Assembly: GCF_000407505.1 (NCBI RefSeq)
Contig: NZ_ASWE01000001.1
Span: 741,324-805,323, forward strand
Source of the DNA: Enterococcus phoeniculicola ATCC BAA-412
Lineage (GTDB): Bacteria > Bacillota > Bacilli > Lactobacillales > Enterococcaceae
Direction: 5' to 3'
DNA: 64,000 bases
The stretch's first letter is position 1. Each line of letters starts with the position of its first letter. The notes under the pieces are model-generated. The model had not been told where the DNA came from. It saw only the letters and a list, made by a program, of their open reading frames with translations, and searched no databases. A program made the translations under genes and the position numbers. Shown here piece by piece: positions 42,793 to 54,268 of the stretch.

Positions 42793-44117
42793 AAATACCA
42801 GAAAGAATCATTCAAATAGGGCTCGTTTTTCTTATCTTACTAAGCTTGTACTTTACGTATGTTATTTGGTTGAGCCCAGCAAATAAAGGCACACAAGAAT
42901 TAAATAACTCAACAAGCGCTGTTGTTTCACCCACGTCAAATTATCGAAAAGAAACAGAAACGTTTTTACCATTGAGAATTACGTGGTTTCAGGGGAACGA
43001 GATAAAAGAAAGTAATGGAGAAAATTTGATAACAAATATTCAAAAAGTGCTCAATGATTCATCCATCGGAGTGATAGAGAAAAAGGTTATTGAGGACAAA
43101 GATAGTTTTGAGCCTTACGATGTTGTTAAAAATGGCATTGAGTTGGGTTATGCCTCAAGCTTTTTATTGTCAGAGTATAATGAAACCTATGGCTTAGCAA
43201 TGGATTTGAGTGAAGCAAATGAAGGAGCTTTTTATTTTAATACGATTCAGATTGATTACGATAAAAAGAAGATTCGATTCCTAGATTATAGTAATTATTC
43301 TGTTTATGAAGCTTCCATTGATATTGATGAAAAAAAGATTAATGACTTTTTACTATCAAAAAATACTTCATTAACACCAATGAAAAATGCAGAAGATTCG
43401 ATTCTTGAGCGACAATATAGTACGCAGGATAAAGTGAAATTGAAAAAATATAGCTATATTTTAGCCCAACAGCCTGTTTCACTATTTAGAAATGCATTTT
43501 TCCAGAATCCGGAAAACGTTCAGGAAAACAATTCTGCTCTTTCTTTTTATAGCGGGCGTGAGGTGTTGTCTATTTCGGATACTAGCCAAGCAATCGATTT
43601 TAAAGGGGATATTTCTAAGAGTCCAAAGCAAGCAGATATTTTTTCAGAAAGTTTTTCCTATATTGAAAAGTTAGGAAATTCTATTGGGAACCTGCGTTAC
43701 TTTGACCATGCTTCCAGTACAGTGAACTATCGAACTTTTGTTGAAGGATTTCCAGTTTTTAGTGATGGAAATCAAGGGAAAGTAAGTATTGATATTCAGC
43801 GTAACAGAAAGAGTCAAGTAGTTGGTGCGCCAGATTATTCGATCCATATTGAGACAAGCCGAAATACGATTCAGGTACCAATACCCTCTGATGAAGAAAT
43901 AGAATTGTTAAGCACAAATGAGATGGTTCAACAGCTTGTTGACAAGGGTGCCTCTGTTGATAAAATAAAAAATGTAATCGTTGGCTATACGTGGAAAGTG
44001 ATTAAAGATACAAAAACAGTGGTTGACTTGACACCTGAGTGGTATGTCCAATATGAAGATACGTGGTATTCTGCAAATGATTTACTCCAAAATCTATCAG
44101 AATTGGAGGGCAAATAA
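42789..44117 (+). CDS. walH: WalH (YycH), regulator of WalK
   Basis: 442 residues with one N-terminal membrane helix (IGLVFLILLSLYFTYVIWL) and an extracellular body. YycH family members contact WalK in the membrane and modulate it. ATG 42789 overlaps the walK stop (ATGA); TTG 42780 would leave no room for the GGAGG motif. Confidence 0.92.
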   Translation: MKIPERIIQIGLVFLILLSLYFTYVIWLSPANKGTQELNNSTSAVVSPTSNYRKETETFLPLRITWFQGNEIKESNGENLITNIQKVLNDSSIGVIEKKVIEDKDSFEPYDVVKNGIELGYASSFLLSEYNETYGLAMDLSEANEGAFYFNTIQIDYDKKKIRFLDYSNYSVYEASIDIDEKKINDFLLSKNTSLTPMKNAEDSILERQYSTQDKVKLKKYSYILAQQPVSLFRNAFFQNPENVQENNSALSFYSGREVLSISDTSQAIDFKGDISKSPKQADIFSESFSYIEKLGNSIGNLRYFDHASSTVNYRTFVEGFPVFSDGNQGKVSIDIQRNRKSQVVGAPDYSIHIETSRNTIQVPIPSDEEIELLSTNEMVQQLVDKGASVDKIKNVIVGYTWKVIKDTKTVVDLTPEWYVQYEDTWYSANDLLQNLSELEGK

Positions 44118-44975
44118 GTGGATTATCGAAAAATAGAATGGATATTTCTTATCGCTTTTCTAGGGTTGAATATGTTTTTATTTTCTATTTATAATGAAAG
44201 TCAAAACGAGGAAAACTCTATTAGCCGCTACAATCAAACGGATACCATTGAAAAACGTCTGGCAAATGACAATATAAGTGTATCTGGAAAGCTTTCGAAC
44301 AAAAAAAATGAGGGATATTACTTAAGTGGCGAGCAAACGGATATGCATACAGCTTTAGAGAATGCGCGTGAAAAACGAGGAGATGAACAGCTCCTTAACA
44401 CAGGAGTTAGCATCTCAGAAAATACACTGACAAGTATATTAAAAAATAATTCCTACATTAGTGAAGAAAAAATAGAAGACAGCTTAACTGAATTTCTTCA
44501 AAAAAAAGATCGCGTTCTTTTTGGAGAGGAGTACACGTATTTAAGCCGTTTTTCAACTACTGACGATGACTATCATCAGTTAATTGCTGTACAAACCTTT
44601 GAAGGAATTCCTTTTTATGATGAAACAGCAAGAATTGATGTTAGTTTAGAAAAAACAGGTGATTTACTTAAAATTAGTAAATATACACAAACACATATTT
44701 CAGACATAGAAATGCTTCGCGAAAAAATGGATTTGTACACAGAGCGTGATATAATTAATACACTCTATACAAATAATCGGATTCCTAGCGGATCAAAAAT
44801 TAAGTGGAGTCAGCTAGCCTATTCAAGAATTTTAAAGGTTCGCGAAAAAAATGTATATGTACCTGTTTGGTTTGTAGCCATTGAAACAGCTGAAAAAACG
44901 GTACAGCTAGAAAGTGTGAATGCAATCAGTAATACGATCACAACAAATGCAATCGTTCCAAAGATTAATAATTAA
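44118..44975 (+). CDS. walI: WalI (YycI), regulator of WalK
   Basis: 285 residues with one N-terminal membrane helix (WIFLIAFLGLNMFLFSIY) and an extracellular YycI domain (VPVWFVAIETAEKTVQLESVNA). It starts with GTG immediately after the walH stop. It forms a complex with WalH and WalK. Confidence 0.92.
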   Translation: MDYRKIEWIFLIAFLGLNMFLFSIYNESQNEENSISRYNQTDTIEKRLANDNISVSGKLSNKKNEGYYLSGEQTDMHTALENAREKRGDEQLLNTGVSISENTLTSILKNNSYISEEKIEDSLTEFLQKKDRVLFGEEYTYLSRFSTTDDDYHQLIAVQTFEGIPFYDETARIDVSLEKTGDLLKISKYTQTHISDIEMLREKMDLYTERDIINTLYTNNRIPSGSKIKWSQLAYSRILKVREKNVYVPVWFVAIETAEKTVQLESVNAISNTITTNAIVPKINN

Positions 44976-45011
44976 GCAGTAGTAGAAATAGAAGGGAAGT
45001 AGCTACAGATT

Positions 45012-45818
45012 ATGGAGTCAAAAGAAGCATTTAAGGTTAGTATTTTAGCTAGTGGAAGCACCGGAAATTCCCTTTATATTGAAAGTGAAAAGAAACGTAT
45101 CTTAGTAGATGCCGGACTTAGCGGTAAGAAAATCACTTCATTAATGGCTGAAGTAGGGCGTTCACCAGAGGATTTAGATGCCATTTTAGTTACGCATGAG
45201 CATAAGGATCATATTCATGGAGTAGGAGTTCTAGCTAGAAAATATAAGTTAGATGTCTATGCAAATGAAAAGACATGGTCTGCAATGGACACGATGATTG
45301 GAAAAGTGGACGTTGCCCAAAAGCATATTTTTGAGATGGGAAAAGTACTGACTCTGGGCGATTTAGATATTGAGAGTTTTGGTGTTTCACATGATGCTGC
45401 AGCCCCGCAATTCTATCGTTTTTATAAGGATAACCGGTCGTTTGTTGTTTTAACAGATACGGGTTATTGCAGTGACAACATAAGAGGCGTGATAAAAGAT
45501 GCGGATGCTTATTTGATGGAGAGCAATCATGATTTGGAAATGCTGCGAATGGGCGGATATCCATGGAGTCTAAAACAACGTATTCTAGGGGATCATGGAC
45601 ACTTATCAAATGAAGATGGTGCTCTTGTTATGACTGATATTATAGGAGACCGTACCAAACGAATTTATCTAGGTCACTTGAGTAAAGAAAATAATTTAAA
45701 AGAACTTGCTCATTTGACTATGGAAAACACGTTGCGAGAAAAAGATTTTGGTGTGGATGAGGCATTTAGAGTGTATGATACAGACCCAGATTCTGCAACA
45801 GAGCTATTTTCTATTTAA
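45012..45818 (+). CDS. walJ: WalJ (YycJ), metallo-beta-lactamase-fold hydrolase
   Basis: 268 residues with the MBL metal motif THEHKDHIHG, a central Asp in TDTGY and a late His in LGHLSKENN. YycJ is a 5'-3' nuclease-like member linked to coordination of wall synthesis and cell division. It is the last gene of the wal operon here; no htrA follows, unlike many relatives. Confidence 0.93.
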   Translation: MESKEAFKVSILASGSTGNSLYIESEKKRILVDAGLSGKKITSLMAEVGRSPEDLDAILVTHEHKDHIHGVGVLARKYKLDVYANEKTWSAMDTMIGKVDVAQKHIFEMGKVLTLGDLDIESFGVSHDAAAPQFYRFYKDNRSFVVLTDTGYCSDNIRGVIKDADAYLMESNHDLEMLRMGGYPWSLKQRILGDHGHLSNEDGALVMTDIIGDRTKRIYLGHLSKENNLKELAHLTMENTLREKDFGVDEAFRVYDTDPDSATELFSI

Positions 45819-45863
45819 AAAGAGCGGACAGAACAAGTTATTTCTGTCGTGAATTAAAAAATT

Positions 45864-45912
45864 AAGAGCGTGGACATAAACTGTTTATTTAAGTTATGTC
45901 TCACGCTCTTTT
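45864..45912. terminator. Bidirectional terminator between wal operon and CPBP gene
   Basis: AAGAGCGTGGACATAA (45864-45879) pairs with TTATGTCTCACGCTCTT (45894-45910), with T residues after it and A residues before it. It can serve both convergent units. Confidence 0.85.
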
Positions 45913-46604
45913 TAGTGAATCCAGTGATAATATTTAGCTGTTTGTATAAGGATGACCATTGCATTCATTCCGCTGTGTGTCAGAATAGATGTCCAGATGC
46001 TTCCTGTAAAATAATAAAGAAGTGAGAAGAAAAAACCGAGAGAAAAATAGACAAGAAGATGTCCATCTTGATGTGCAATGGCAAAAAATAAAGAGCTAAT
46101 AATTGCACCAATCCAGAAATTAGAATAGCGACTAATTATTCCTAATAGTGCACGACGAAAAACAAATTCTTCCATGATAGGTGCGGTAAGTGTAGTTATG
46201 AGTACATAGATAGGCAATTCTAAAATGGTTTTCGTGACTGATCGAGTATTCTCGGAGGTTTGCTGTGACTGAAAAAGCCAAGCTTCAACCATTGAGGCAT
46301 AACTTTGGATAAATAGAGAAAGGACAATCCCGATGAGTCCAAGTACCAAGAGTTTAAAAATTGATTTTTTTGATTTTTCAAAAGGCAACGGATCATTTTG
46401 GCGTATATAGAAGTAGAAGATAAGTAATGTCGTTGCAATAGAGCATATAATGACACTTGCTATGTAGGGTGTGATGCTTACAAAGCCAAAGAGGACAATT
46501 TCTTTTGTGTCTGAAAGAAAATTAAGCTGCAGCAGAAAGCTTGGAAGCAATAGAGAAAGACCATAAAAGAAGATGGTTAAAAAGCTGTATTTCTTTAAAG
46601 ACAT
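45912..46604 (-). CDS. CPBP-family intramembrane metalloprotease
   Basis: 230 residues, about seven membrane segments, with CPBP motifs EEFVFRRALLG (glutamates plus Arg), FAIAHQDG and LTHSGMNA. Members process membrane proteins or prenylated peptides, or act as bacteriocin immunity proteins. No bacteriocin gene is nearby. Start ATG follows a GGAG motif at about eight bases. Confidence 0.85.
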   Translation of the reverse strand: MSLKKYSFLTIFFYGLSLLLPSFLLQLNFLSDTKEIVLFGFVSITPYIASVIICSIATTLLIFYFYIRQNDPLPFEKSKKSIFKLLVLGLIGIVLSLFIQSYASMVEAWLFQSQQTSENTRSVTKTILELPIYVLITTLTAPIMEEFVFRRALLGIISRYSNFWIGAIISSLFFAIAHQDGHLLVYFSLGFFFSLLYYFTGSIWTSILTHSGMNAMVILIQTAKYYHWIH

Positions 46605-46706
46605 TTAGTTGCTCCAATCTAATTTTCACTCATTATAGCATAGAAATAATGAAAAGTTGCTAGAATAGAACAGACAAAAAATTATAAAAAATTTGAAAGA
46701 AAATAC

Positions 46707-46774
46707 TTGCAAACTGATACGGAAATGAGTATCATTAGAAATGTAAGTTAGCACTCGGTAGTCAAGAGTGCTAA
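46707..46774 (+). promoter_or_regulatory. groESL promoter and CIRCE operator
   Basis: TTGCAA (46707-46712), a 17-bp spacer, TATCAT (46730-46735), then the perfect CIRCE element TTAGCACTC (46748-46756), nine bases, GAGTGCTAA (46766-46774). HrcA represses heat-shock chaperone operons at CIRCE. Confidence 0.95.
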
Positions 46775-46805
46775 AACTAATTATTATTTAACGGAGGGAT
46801 TTATC

Positions 46806-47090
46806 GTGTTAAAACCATTAGGCGATCGTGTGATTATTGAAGTCGCAAAAGAAGAAGAAAAAAGCGTTGGAGGCATAGTTTTAGCTTCATCAGCTAAAGA
46901 AAAACCGCAAACAGGTACAGTTATCGCAGTTGGTGAAGGGCGCGTGCTTGAAAGTGGGCAAAAGATTCCTGCTGCAGTTAAAGAAGGCGACCAAGTAATG
47001 TTTGAAAAATATGCTGGAACTGAAGTGAAATACGAAGGAAATGAGTATTTGATTGTTTCAGGAAAAGATATTATTGCGATAGTTGAATAA
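46806..47090 (+). CDS. groES: Co-chaperonin GroES
   Basis: 94 residues, full length. It shows [11 protein letters not shown], the mobile loop ([20 protein letters not shown]) and the roof loop. The start is GTG at 46806 after GGAGGG. It caps the GroEL ring during protein folding. Confidence 0.98.
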   Translation: MLKPLGDRVIIEVAKEEEKSVGGIVLASSAKEKPQTGTVIAVGEGRVLESGQKIPAAVKEGDQVMFEKYAGTEVKYEGNEYLIVSGKDIIAIVE

Positions 47091-47130
47091 AAGAATAAAC
47101 TTTAAATAAATATTATATTGAGGTGGATGA

Positions 47131-48762
<1,632 letters not shown>

Positions 48763-48802
48763 GAGAGTTAAAAGAGTGGCTGTAAAGCCTATCTGACTAA
48801 AG

Positions 48803-48847
48803 AAATAGATTGGATTTTGCTCGTGATCGGCAAAATTCAATCTATTT
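48803..48847 (+). terminator. Terminator of groESL
   Basis: AAATAGATTGGATTTTGC pairs with GCAAAATTCAATCTATTT across a nine-base loop, followed by T residues. Confidence 0.9.
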
Positions 48848-49289
48848 TTTGTTAGAAGAACAAATCCCTTCACGATGTCTGTTAAGTTTCTTAAATCGAG
48901 TGTTAAGAATGCCTAAACAAGACTAATTCTCTCATTGTTTAAGGATCTGTGGCTAACTCAAAAAATTTTCGCTAGCTAAAAACTGGATGAACGTAAGCAC
49001 TCTTTTCGATAACTATCCCCTGTTAATGCTTCTAAAAGTAGTTTTCTAAATGAAATACATTCATTTCTGTTTACTTGAATTTTTCACTTTGAGCTAGTTA
49101 ACTGAAGACAAAGATATGATGAAAGCCCAAGAAAACAAAAGAATCAACGTAGATGGACGAATAAAGTTGTAAGTAAAAGTTTGGACTTGATAGCAAATTA
49201 TGTATAGAAACAACTATAAATAAAGGATTACCTCCAGAGAAAAAGCTTGTATTATCAAATTTATTATCAAATAGAAAGGAATTCGATGA
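48848..49289. other. Gene-free stretch after groESL
   Basis: Only very short frames occur; nothing has a credible ribosome binding site and start. A frame at about 49115 (MMKAQENKRINVDG) is 19 codons and may be debris. Confidence 0.5.
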
Positions 49290-49520
49290 TTAATTGCCCT
49301 CATAAATAAAAAATAAGGCAATCGCTAGTTGACCTAGTATAACTATAACAAAAATCAATATGAGCAGAGTAAGTAAAATTGTTAAGGTTCTGAATACGAT
49401 GAAATCAATTTTTTTAACTGCTTTTCTTTTAAAATGTTTAAAGTAAATAAGCGTAGGTGAGACGAGAAGAAATAAAAAAATTAGAACCACAAGAACAGAA
49501 AATACAGGAATTAAATACAT
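49290..49520 (-). CDS. Small membrane protein, unknown
   Basis: 76 residues with two hydrophobic segments (IPVFSVLVVLIFLFLLVSPTLI and TLTILLTLLILIFVIVILGQ) separated by a basic loop (KHFKRKAVKK). No family is recognised. A GAAGGG motif lies 11-12 bases before the ATG, rather far. It stands alone in a decayed region, so it could be a real small protein or a chance frame. Confidence 0.45.
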   Translation of the reverse strand: MYLIPVFSVLVVLIFLFLLVSPTLIYFKHFKRKAVKKIDFIVFRTLTILLTLLILIFVIVILGQLAIALFFIYEGN

Positions 49521-49847
49521 AATTTATTATACCCTTCAATATATTTTAAAAAAAAGTGCTGATTATTCACTGTTTTTATAATGAATAAGAATGCCTATTT
49601 TACGGCAAGTATAAACTCAGTTTAACAAATTCTGAAAAAGAGTGCCAATAGGGAAGGCGAAAAGCACACAGATGGTTAAACAACTATCGGGAATTAATCA
49701 ACGATTATTACTGGAATAGAAGGAAAGAACAATAAAAATCTCTAAATTAAAATCATGTTCATCATTCAAATTAAACTGCTAGGTAGGCCTTTTTGTAACC
49801 CACTGATTCACTTATTTACAAACGCATTCATTTTCAGTATAGTTTAG
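49521..49847. other. Decayed intergenic stretch
   Basis: No intact gene. A short stop-bounded frame near 49670-49733 (RWLNNYRELINDYYWNRRKEQ in pieces) may be the end of a lost gene; it has no start. Confidence 0.4.
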
Positions 49848-50225
49848 CTAGAGAGTCGGGATGCGCAATCAATTATTTTATTCAATAAGAAAATAAGCCT
49901 AGCAATCGTCAGTCTTATTGTGATTTTATTGATAATCGAGACCTCTTTCAAAAATCTCAAGCTAGCTGCTGAACCAGATAGGAATGAATAGGGACAAAAG
50001 ATGATACTAACTATAGAAGTACTTCTGCTATTAGAATGAAGTTTGCCCGAGCTGCTTGTAAGGACAGTCTCTTGGTGAGTGCTCAATCAGATAAGACGAG
50101 TATCTATACATATGAAGAACAAGAAGTAAGTTCAGGTTAAGCAAACGTCTGTGAGAAATAGTTTCACTAGTGAAAAGGTAGATGATTTATATGTAGAATA
50201 TGCTCATTTAGTACCTCCTGTTTGA
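49848..50225 (+). pseudogene. Frame-broken remnant of a membrane-anchored protein gene
   Basis: Three consecutive protein-like pieces lie in changing frames. 49848-49991 has a membrane segment (ISLAIVSLIVILLIIE) then AAEPDRNE and a stop. 49994-50140 reads TKDDTNYRSTSAIRMKFARA through SIYTYEEQEVSSG. 50139-50225 reads KQTSVRNSFTSEKVDDLYVE. No piece has its own ribosome binding site. Together they look like one decayed gene with two frame changes. The family is not recognised. Confidence 0.5.
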
Positions 50226-50310
50226 ATTAAAGCAGCTACTAGAAAAACAAATGGATGCGATAAGAGCCAATAATGAGCAAACAGTATCAAAAGAAAATAA
50301 GGAGACTTTT

Positions 50311-50595
50311 ATGATAGAAGAGATTGGAGAAGATAGAATGATTACATCGACACGCTCAGAATGTGTGGGAAAAAGGGTCGTGAAAGAGCTAGGAATTGTC
50401 AGCGGCTATGATGATTCTTGGAGAGCGATTCGCATGTCTGTTAGTATGACTGAATATATTCAAACAGCAATTAAAGATATGGAAAAAGAGGCAAAAAAGC
50501 TAGGTGCAAATGGTATTCTTGGAATTAGTTTTGCACTAGGGGATTCAACAAAGCCAGTTGTGATAGGAACAGCGGTTTTATTGGAGGATGAGTAA
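50311..50595 (+). CDS. YbjQ/UPF0145-like small protein
   Basis: About 94 residues from ATG 50311, which follows AAGGAG (50300-50305). The C-terminal half (MEKEAKKLGANGILGISFALGD, VVIGTAVLL) matches the heavy-metal-binding-fold YbjQ pattern. The N-terminal MITSTRSECVGKRVVKELGIVSG is also typical. The frame is open further upstream (ATG 50251, and beyond without a start), where it reads into what appears to be remnant sequence. The function of the family is unknown. Confidence 0.7.
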   Translation: MIEEIGEDRMITSTRSECVGKRVVKELGIVSGYDDSWRAIRMSVSMTEYIQTAIKDMEKEAKKLGANGILGISFALGDSTKPVVIGTAVLLEDE

Positions 50596-50695
50596 TGATT
50601 TTGAAATAGTTATTTACTGTCAGCAGGGAAAATAAGTAGTCATTTTTGAAATTGATTAGAGTGTGAATAGGAAGGTTACAGTCTTTTACTACATA

Positions 50696-50740
50696 AAAAA
50701 ACCAGGAGAAACTAACTGAATTTTTCCTGGTTTTTTTGTA
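50696..50740. terminator. Bidirectional terminator before the MerR-family gene
   Basis: AAAAACCAGGAGAAA pairs with TTTTTCCTGGTTTTTTT, with A and T tracts on both sides, serving convergent units. Confidence 0.85.
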
Positions 50741-50745
50741 TTCTA

Positions 50746-51501
50746 TCAATGACTTTCTTTTATCGCTTCTGCAAGTAACTTTGTAGCACCTTTTCCAGCT
50801 TTTTCGTCATAATAGGAGGTGAAGCGCTCGTCGACTAGGTACATTTCTGCCAATCCTTTATGGGCATCTACTGAATAGCTAGGCCAAGTGTAGAATAACC
50901 ATTCTTTATGCAGGTTAACAAGTTTGGTTTTCACCTCAGAGACATCAGCATCAGCAGAAAGTGAAGAGCGTAGGAGAGAAATTAAATTTTTTTCTGTCTC
51001 GTTCATTTTTTGATATTGTTCTTCTGTAAGATTGCTAAATTTTTTATTAGATTGTTTCATGATTTCTTCTCCATACTGCTCACGTAGTTCTTGTCCATAA
51101 GTTGCTTCGTTTTCTTGTACTTTTTGTGCTTTAAAGGCTTCAAATTTTTCTGAATCTGTCATAGGGCTTTCTCCTTTTTGGTAACGTAATGTCTTTTCCA
51201 CTGTAGAAATCAAGGAATCGATAGATGCGCGTTTTTTTAACAGCTGTCTGTAATGTCCTTCTAATGCAGTGGTAATTTGGAAGTTCGGCTGGTCTAAGAT
51301 TTTTTTTATCTCTTCCAGCTTCATATCAAGGGAACGATAGAATAGGATTTGCTGGAGACGGTCAACCTCGGCTTCTCCATAGATACGATAACCTGAAGAA
51401 TTGATTCGTTTTGGCTTCAGTAGTTTTAGCTCATCATAGTACCTGAGTGTTCGTGCACTAACACCAGATAGTTGAGCAATCGCTTTAATTGTATATTCCA
51501 T
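50746..51501 (-). CDS. MerR-family regulator with TipAS-type effector domain
   Basis: 251 residues: MerR winged helix (YTIKAIAQLSGVSARTLRYYDELKLLKPKR), a dimerisation helix (about 75-110), and a TipAS domain (EATYGQELREQYGEEIM..., WLFYTWPSYSVDAHKGLAEMYLVDERFTSYYDEKAG). Relatives (TipA, Mta, SkgA) bind hydrophobic or thiopeptide drugs and activate their own promoter and efflux genes. The upstream ATG at 51528 lies inside the -10 region; AGGAGG fixes ATG 51501. No drug pump is adjacent. Confidence 0.9.
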   Translation of the reverse strand: MEYTIKAIAQLSGVSARTLRYYDELKLLKPKRINSSGYRIYGEAEVDRLQQILFYRSLDMKLEEIKKILDQPNFQITTALEGHYRQLLKKRASIDSLISTVEKTLRYQKGESPMTDSEKFEAFKAQKVQENEATYGQELREQYGEEIMKQSNKKFSNLTEEQYQKMNETEKNLISLLRSSLSADADVSEVKTKLVNLHKEWLFYTWPSYSVDAHKGLAEMYLVDERFTSYYDEKAGKGATKLLAEAIKESH

Positions 51502-51523
51502 AGTTATTCCTCCTGACAAATCT

Positions 51524-51554
51524 ATCATAATCCCTCACGTTACGAGAAGGTCAA
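51524..51554 (-). promoter_or_regulatory. MerR-type promoter with 19-bp spacer
   Basis: On the minus strand, TTGACC (51554-51549) and TATGAT (51529-51524) are separated by 19 bp. The spacer holds an imperfect dyad (TCnCGT/ACGnGA, about 51534-51546). Over-long spacers with a central dyad are the hallmark of promoters activated by MerR-type DNA distortion, so autoregulation is likely. Confidence 0.75.
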
Positions 51555-51594
51555 CAATTTTTTCTAAAAAGTCAAATGGTTTAAATTCTACTTA

Positions 51595-51603
51595 TGTTAT
51601 ACT
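51595..51603 (+). promoter_or_regulatory. Extended -10 promoter for the HAD phosphatase gene
   Basis: TG (51595-51596), one base, TATACT (51598-51603), 32 bp before the start codon. Confidence 0.5.
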
Positions 51604-51634
51604 TCATTTAAGAATGAAATGAAAGAGGGAACTT

Positions 51635-52495
51635 ATGAATATAGTATTTTCGGATGTTGATGGAACATTTCAAGATTTAGGGGTAGAGACACCTCAGATA
51701 AATATTGATGCTGTAAAAGCTTTGCAGGCACGAGGGGATCATTTTGTATTTGTTACGGGTCGAGGATTTGGATTAGTTGAGCAAATGGAACAAGAGCTAG
51801 GATTAGATTGTGATGTTATTTTTGGAAATGGGGCTGGATTAAAGGAAGTCGGAAAGCCCGCTGTTTATCGCAACTGCCTTTCTTTAACTACATTAAAGAA
51901 GATGATTCCTATCTTGGAGGAAGAATCTATTTTGTATTTTATTCACACGGATCAGGAAGTGCTTATACAGCCTGTCGATAAATATCGAAAAAATCTTCAA
52001 GACTTACGTGAAAGTATGACTTTCATGGGAGACCAAGGAACGTTATTGATGGACTATAAAACGACCTATTTTGAAGAAAGCTGTCATCACGTTGAGGATA
52101 TTGTAGAATTTTTAGAAGCCCATCCTGAACGGGTCATTGTAAAAGTAGAGCTAATGGAAGCAAGTGAAGAAAAACATCAGCTACTTCGAGAAAAACTTAG
52201 TAGTGAAACAACCTACGTGTTTACATCCTTTGTAAAAACACTTGAAATCGTCAATCCGCTAAGTACAAAGGGAGCTGCAATTCAAAACTACTTGAAAAAC
52301 TATCCTGATGTGACGAGTTTTGGAATTGGTGACGGAGAAAATGATTTGCCAATGCTTGAAGTAGTAGACGTAGCGGTTGCTGTAGCAAATGCAACAGAAA
52401 GTGTGAAAGAAAAAAGTCATCGTCTGACAGTCAGCTGTAACGAGGGCGGTGTAGGAAAATTTATTTTTGAAGAACTTCTTTCAAATGAAAAATAA
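51635..52495 (+). CDS. Cof-type HAD phosphatase
   Basis: 286 residues with motif I FSDVDGTF (nucleophile Asp7), motif II VTGRGFG, Lys in NPLSTKGAA and motif IV GIGDGENDLPML. The IIB cap lies between. The family dephosphorylates sugar phosphates, FMN or pyridoxal phosphate; the specificity cannot be read. Single-gene unit. Confidence 0.9.
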   Translation: MNIVFSDVDGTFQDLGVETPQINIDAVKALQARGDHFVFVTGRGFGLVEQMEQELGLDCDVIFGNGAGLKEVGKPAVYRNCLSLTTLKKMIPILEEESILYFIHTDQEVLIQPVDKYRKNLQDLRESMTFMGDQGTLLMDYKTTYFEESCHHVEDIVEFLEAHPERVIVKVELMEASEEKHQLLREKLSSETTYVFTSFVKTLEIVNPLSTKGAAIQNYLKNYPDVTSFGIGDGENDLPMLEVVDVAVAVANATESVKEKSHRLTVSCNEGGVGKFIFEELLSNEK

Positions 52496-52725
52496 TTTTA
52501 AAAAAATAGAGTATCTATATAAGAGAAGGAAAATAACTATCTGGTTTTTATAGGCTATGTACGTTTCCATTTTTGTTTTGAAGTATTAAATAAGTATCAA
52601 GGTTCTAAAGAGGAGAAGCATTGCTATTTAGCACGCACCAAACGCTCAAAAATTTGCCAAGAAAATCGAAATGATGAGCCAGTTGTAAAAAATCAAGCGA
52701 TTTTCTTTTTCATCTGTGTTTTTTT

Positions 52726-52733
52726 GTTATAAT
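52726..52733 (+). promoter_or_regulatory. Extended -10 promoter of pncB-nadE
   Basis: TG (52725-52726), one base, TATAAT (52728-52733). The -35 is poor. The preceding 230 bp carry no gene. Confidence 0.5.
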
Positions 52734-52784
52734 AGAGGATAAATAAACTGAAAAGCAGATGTTTCATATAAAAGGAGTAAGAAG

Positions 52785-54257
52785 ATGAAGAAAGTCTATG
52801 CAGATGACAGCTTAACACTACATACCGATTTATACCAAATTAACATGATGCAAACGTATTGGGAATTAGGAAGAGCTGATTTACATGCAGTCTTTGAATG
52901 TTATTTCAGAGAAATGCCGTTTAAACATGGGTATGCCATTTTTGCTGGCTTAGAAAGGCTCGTGGATTATTTGGAAAATCTCCATTTTTCCGAGACTGAT
53001 TTAGCTTATTTAAAAGAAGTTGAAGGATATTCGGACGGGTTTATTGATTATTTAAGAAATTTTGAATTTGCCTGTACTGTCCGTTCAGCAAAAGAAGGCG
53101 AGTTGGTTTTTAACAATGAACCAATTATTCAAGTAGAGGGTCCTCTGGCTCATTGTCAGTTAGTGGAAACAGCTCTCTTAAACGCAGTTAATTTTCAAAC
53201 ATTACTTGCAACGAAAGCTGCACGTATTAAATCAGTAATAGGAGATGACCCCTTATTAGAATTTGGAACACGTCGTGCACAAGAATTTGATGCCGCTATT
53301 TGGGGTACAAGAGCAGCTTATATAGGTGGAGCAGATGCCACCAGTAATGTTCGCGCAGGAAAGATTTTTGGGATTCCTGCAAGTGGGACACATGCGCATT
53401 CACTCGTTCAGTCTTATGGAAATGATTACGATGCATTTGTAGCATATGCAAAAACGCATAAGGATTGTGTATTTTTAGTGGACACTTATGATACGTTAAA
53501 ATCAGGAGTTCCTACTGCTATTCGTGTAGCAAAAGAATTTGGTGATAAGATTCGATTTTTAGGGGTTCGGATTGATAGCGGGGATATGGCGTATATCTCT
53601 AAAAAAGTACGAGAACAGCTAGATGAAGCTGGATATACGGATGCAAAAATTTATGCATCAAATGATTTAGATGAAAATACAATTCTTAATTTAAAGATGC
53701 AAAAAGCCAAAATTGATGTTTGGGGTGTTGGAACGAAACTAATTACAGCCTACGATCAGCCAGCTTTAGGTGCAGTATTTAAATTAGTTTCAATTGAGAA
53801 TGAAGCAGGAGAAATGATTGATACGATTAAACTTTCCAGTAACGCTGAAAAAGTGACCACTCCTGGGAAAAAACAGGTTTGGCGTATCACTCGAAATTCT
53901 GATGGGAAATCTGAAGGAGATTATGTGACCTTATGGGATGAAGATCCTCGAGAAGAAGAGGAAATTTTTATGTTCCATCCTGTTCATACATTTATTAATA
54001 AAACAGTCAAAGATTTTTCTGCCAGACCCGTGTTAGAGGAAATCTATCATGAAGGAAATCTGGTGTATGAGCTTCCTTCGTTAGAGTCTATCAAATCGTA
54101 TTCAAAAGACTGCCTTGATTCACTATGGGAAGAATACAAGCGTGATCTAAATCCTCAAAAGTATCCGGTTGACTTATCTACAGATTGCTGGAATCATAAA
54201 ATGAAAATTATGGAACAAATTCGTCAACAAGTAGCCAAAAGCTATATTGTTGACTAG
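52785..54257 (+). CDS. pncB: Nicotinate phosphoribosyltransferase
   Basis: 490 residues. It shows [12 protein letters not shown] near the start, [35 protein letters not shown] (active-site His region) and [16 protein letters not shown]. It converts nicotinate and PRPP to nicotinate mononucleotide, the first step of the Preiss-Handler NAD salvage route. nadE follows by 11 bp. Confidence 0.96.
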   Translation: MKKVYADDSLTLHTDLYQINMMQTYWELGRADLHAVFECYFREMPFKHGYAIFAGLERLVDYLENLHFSETDLAYLKEVEGYSDGFIDYLRNFEFACTVRSAKEGELVFNNEPIIQVEGPLAHCQLVETALLNAVNFQTLLATKAARIKSVIGDDPLLEFGTRRAQEFDAAIWGTRAAYIGGADATSNVRAGKIFGIPASGTHAHSLVQSYGNDYDAFVAYAKTHKDCVFLVDTYDTLKSGVPTAIRVAKEFGDKIRFLGVRIDSGDMAYISKKVREQLDEAGYTDAKIYASNDLDENTILNLKMQKAKIDVWGVGTKLITAYDQPALGAVFKLVSIENEAGEMIDTIKLSSNAEKVTTPGKKQVWRITRNSDGKSEGDYVTLWDEDPREEEEIFMFHPVHTFINKTVKDFSARPVLEEIYHEGNLVYELPSLESIKSYSKDCLDSLWEEYKRDLNPQKYPVDLSTDCWNHKMKIMEQIRQQVAKSYIVD

Positions 54258-54268
54258 GAGGCAAAAAA

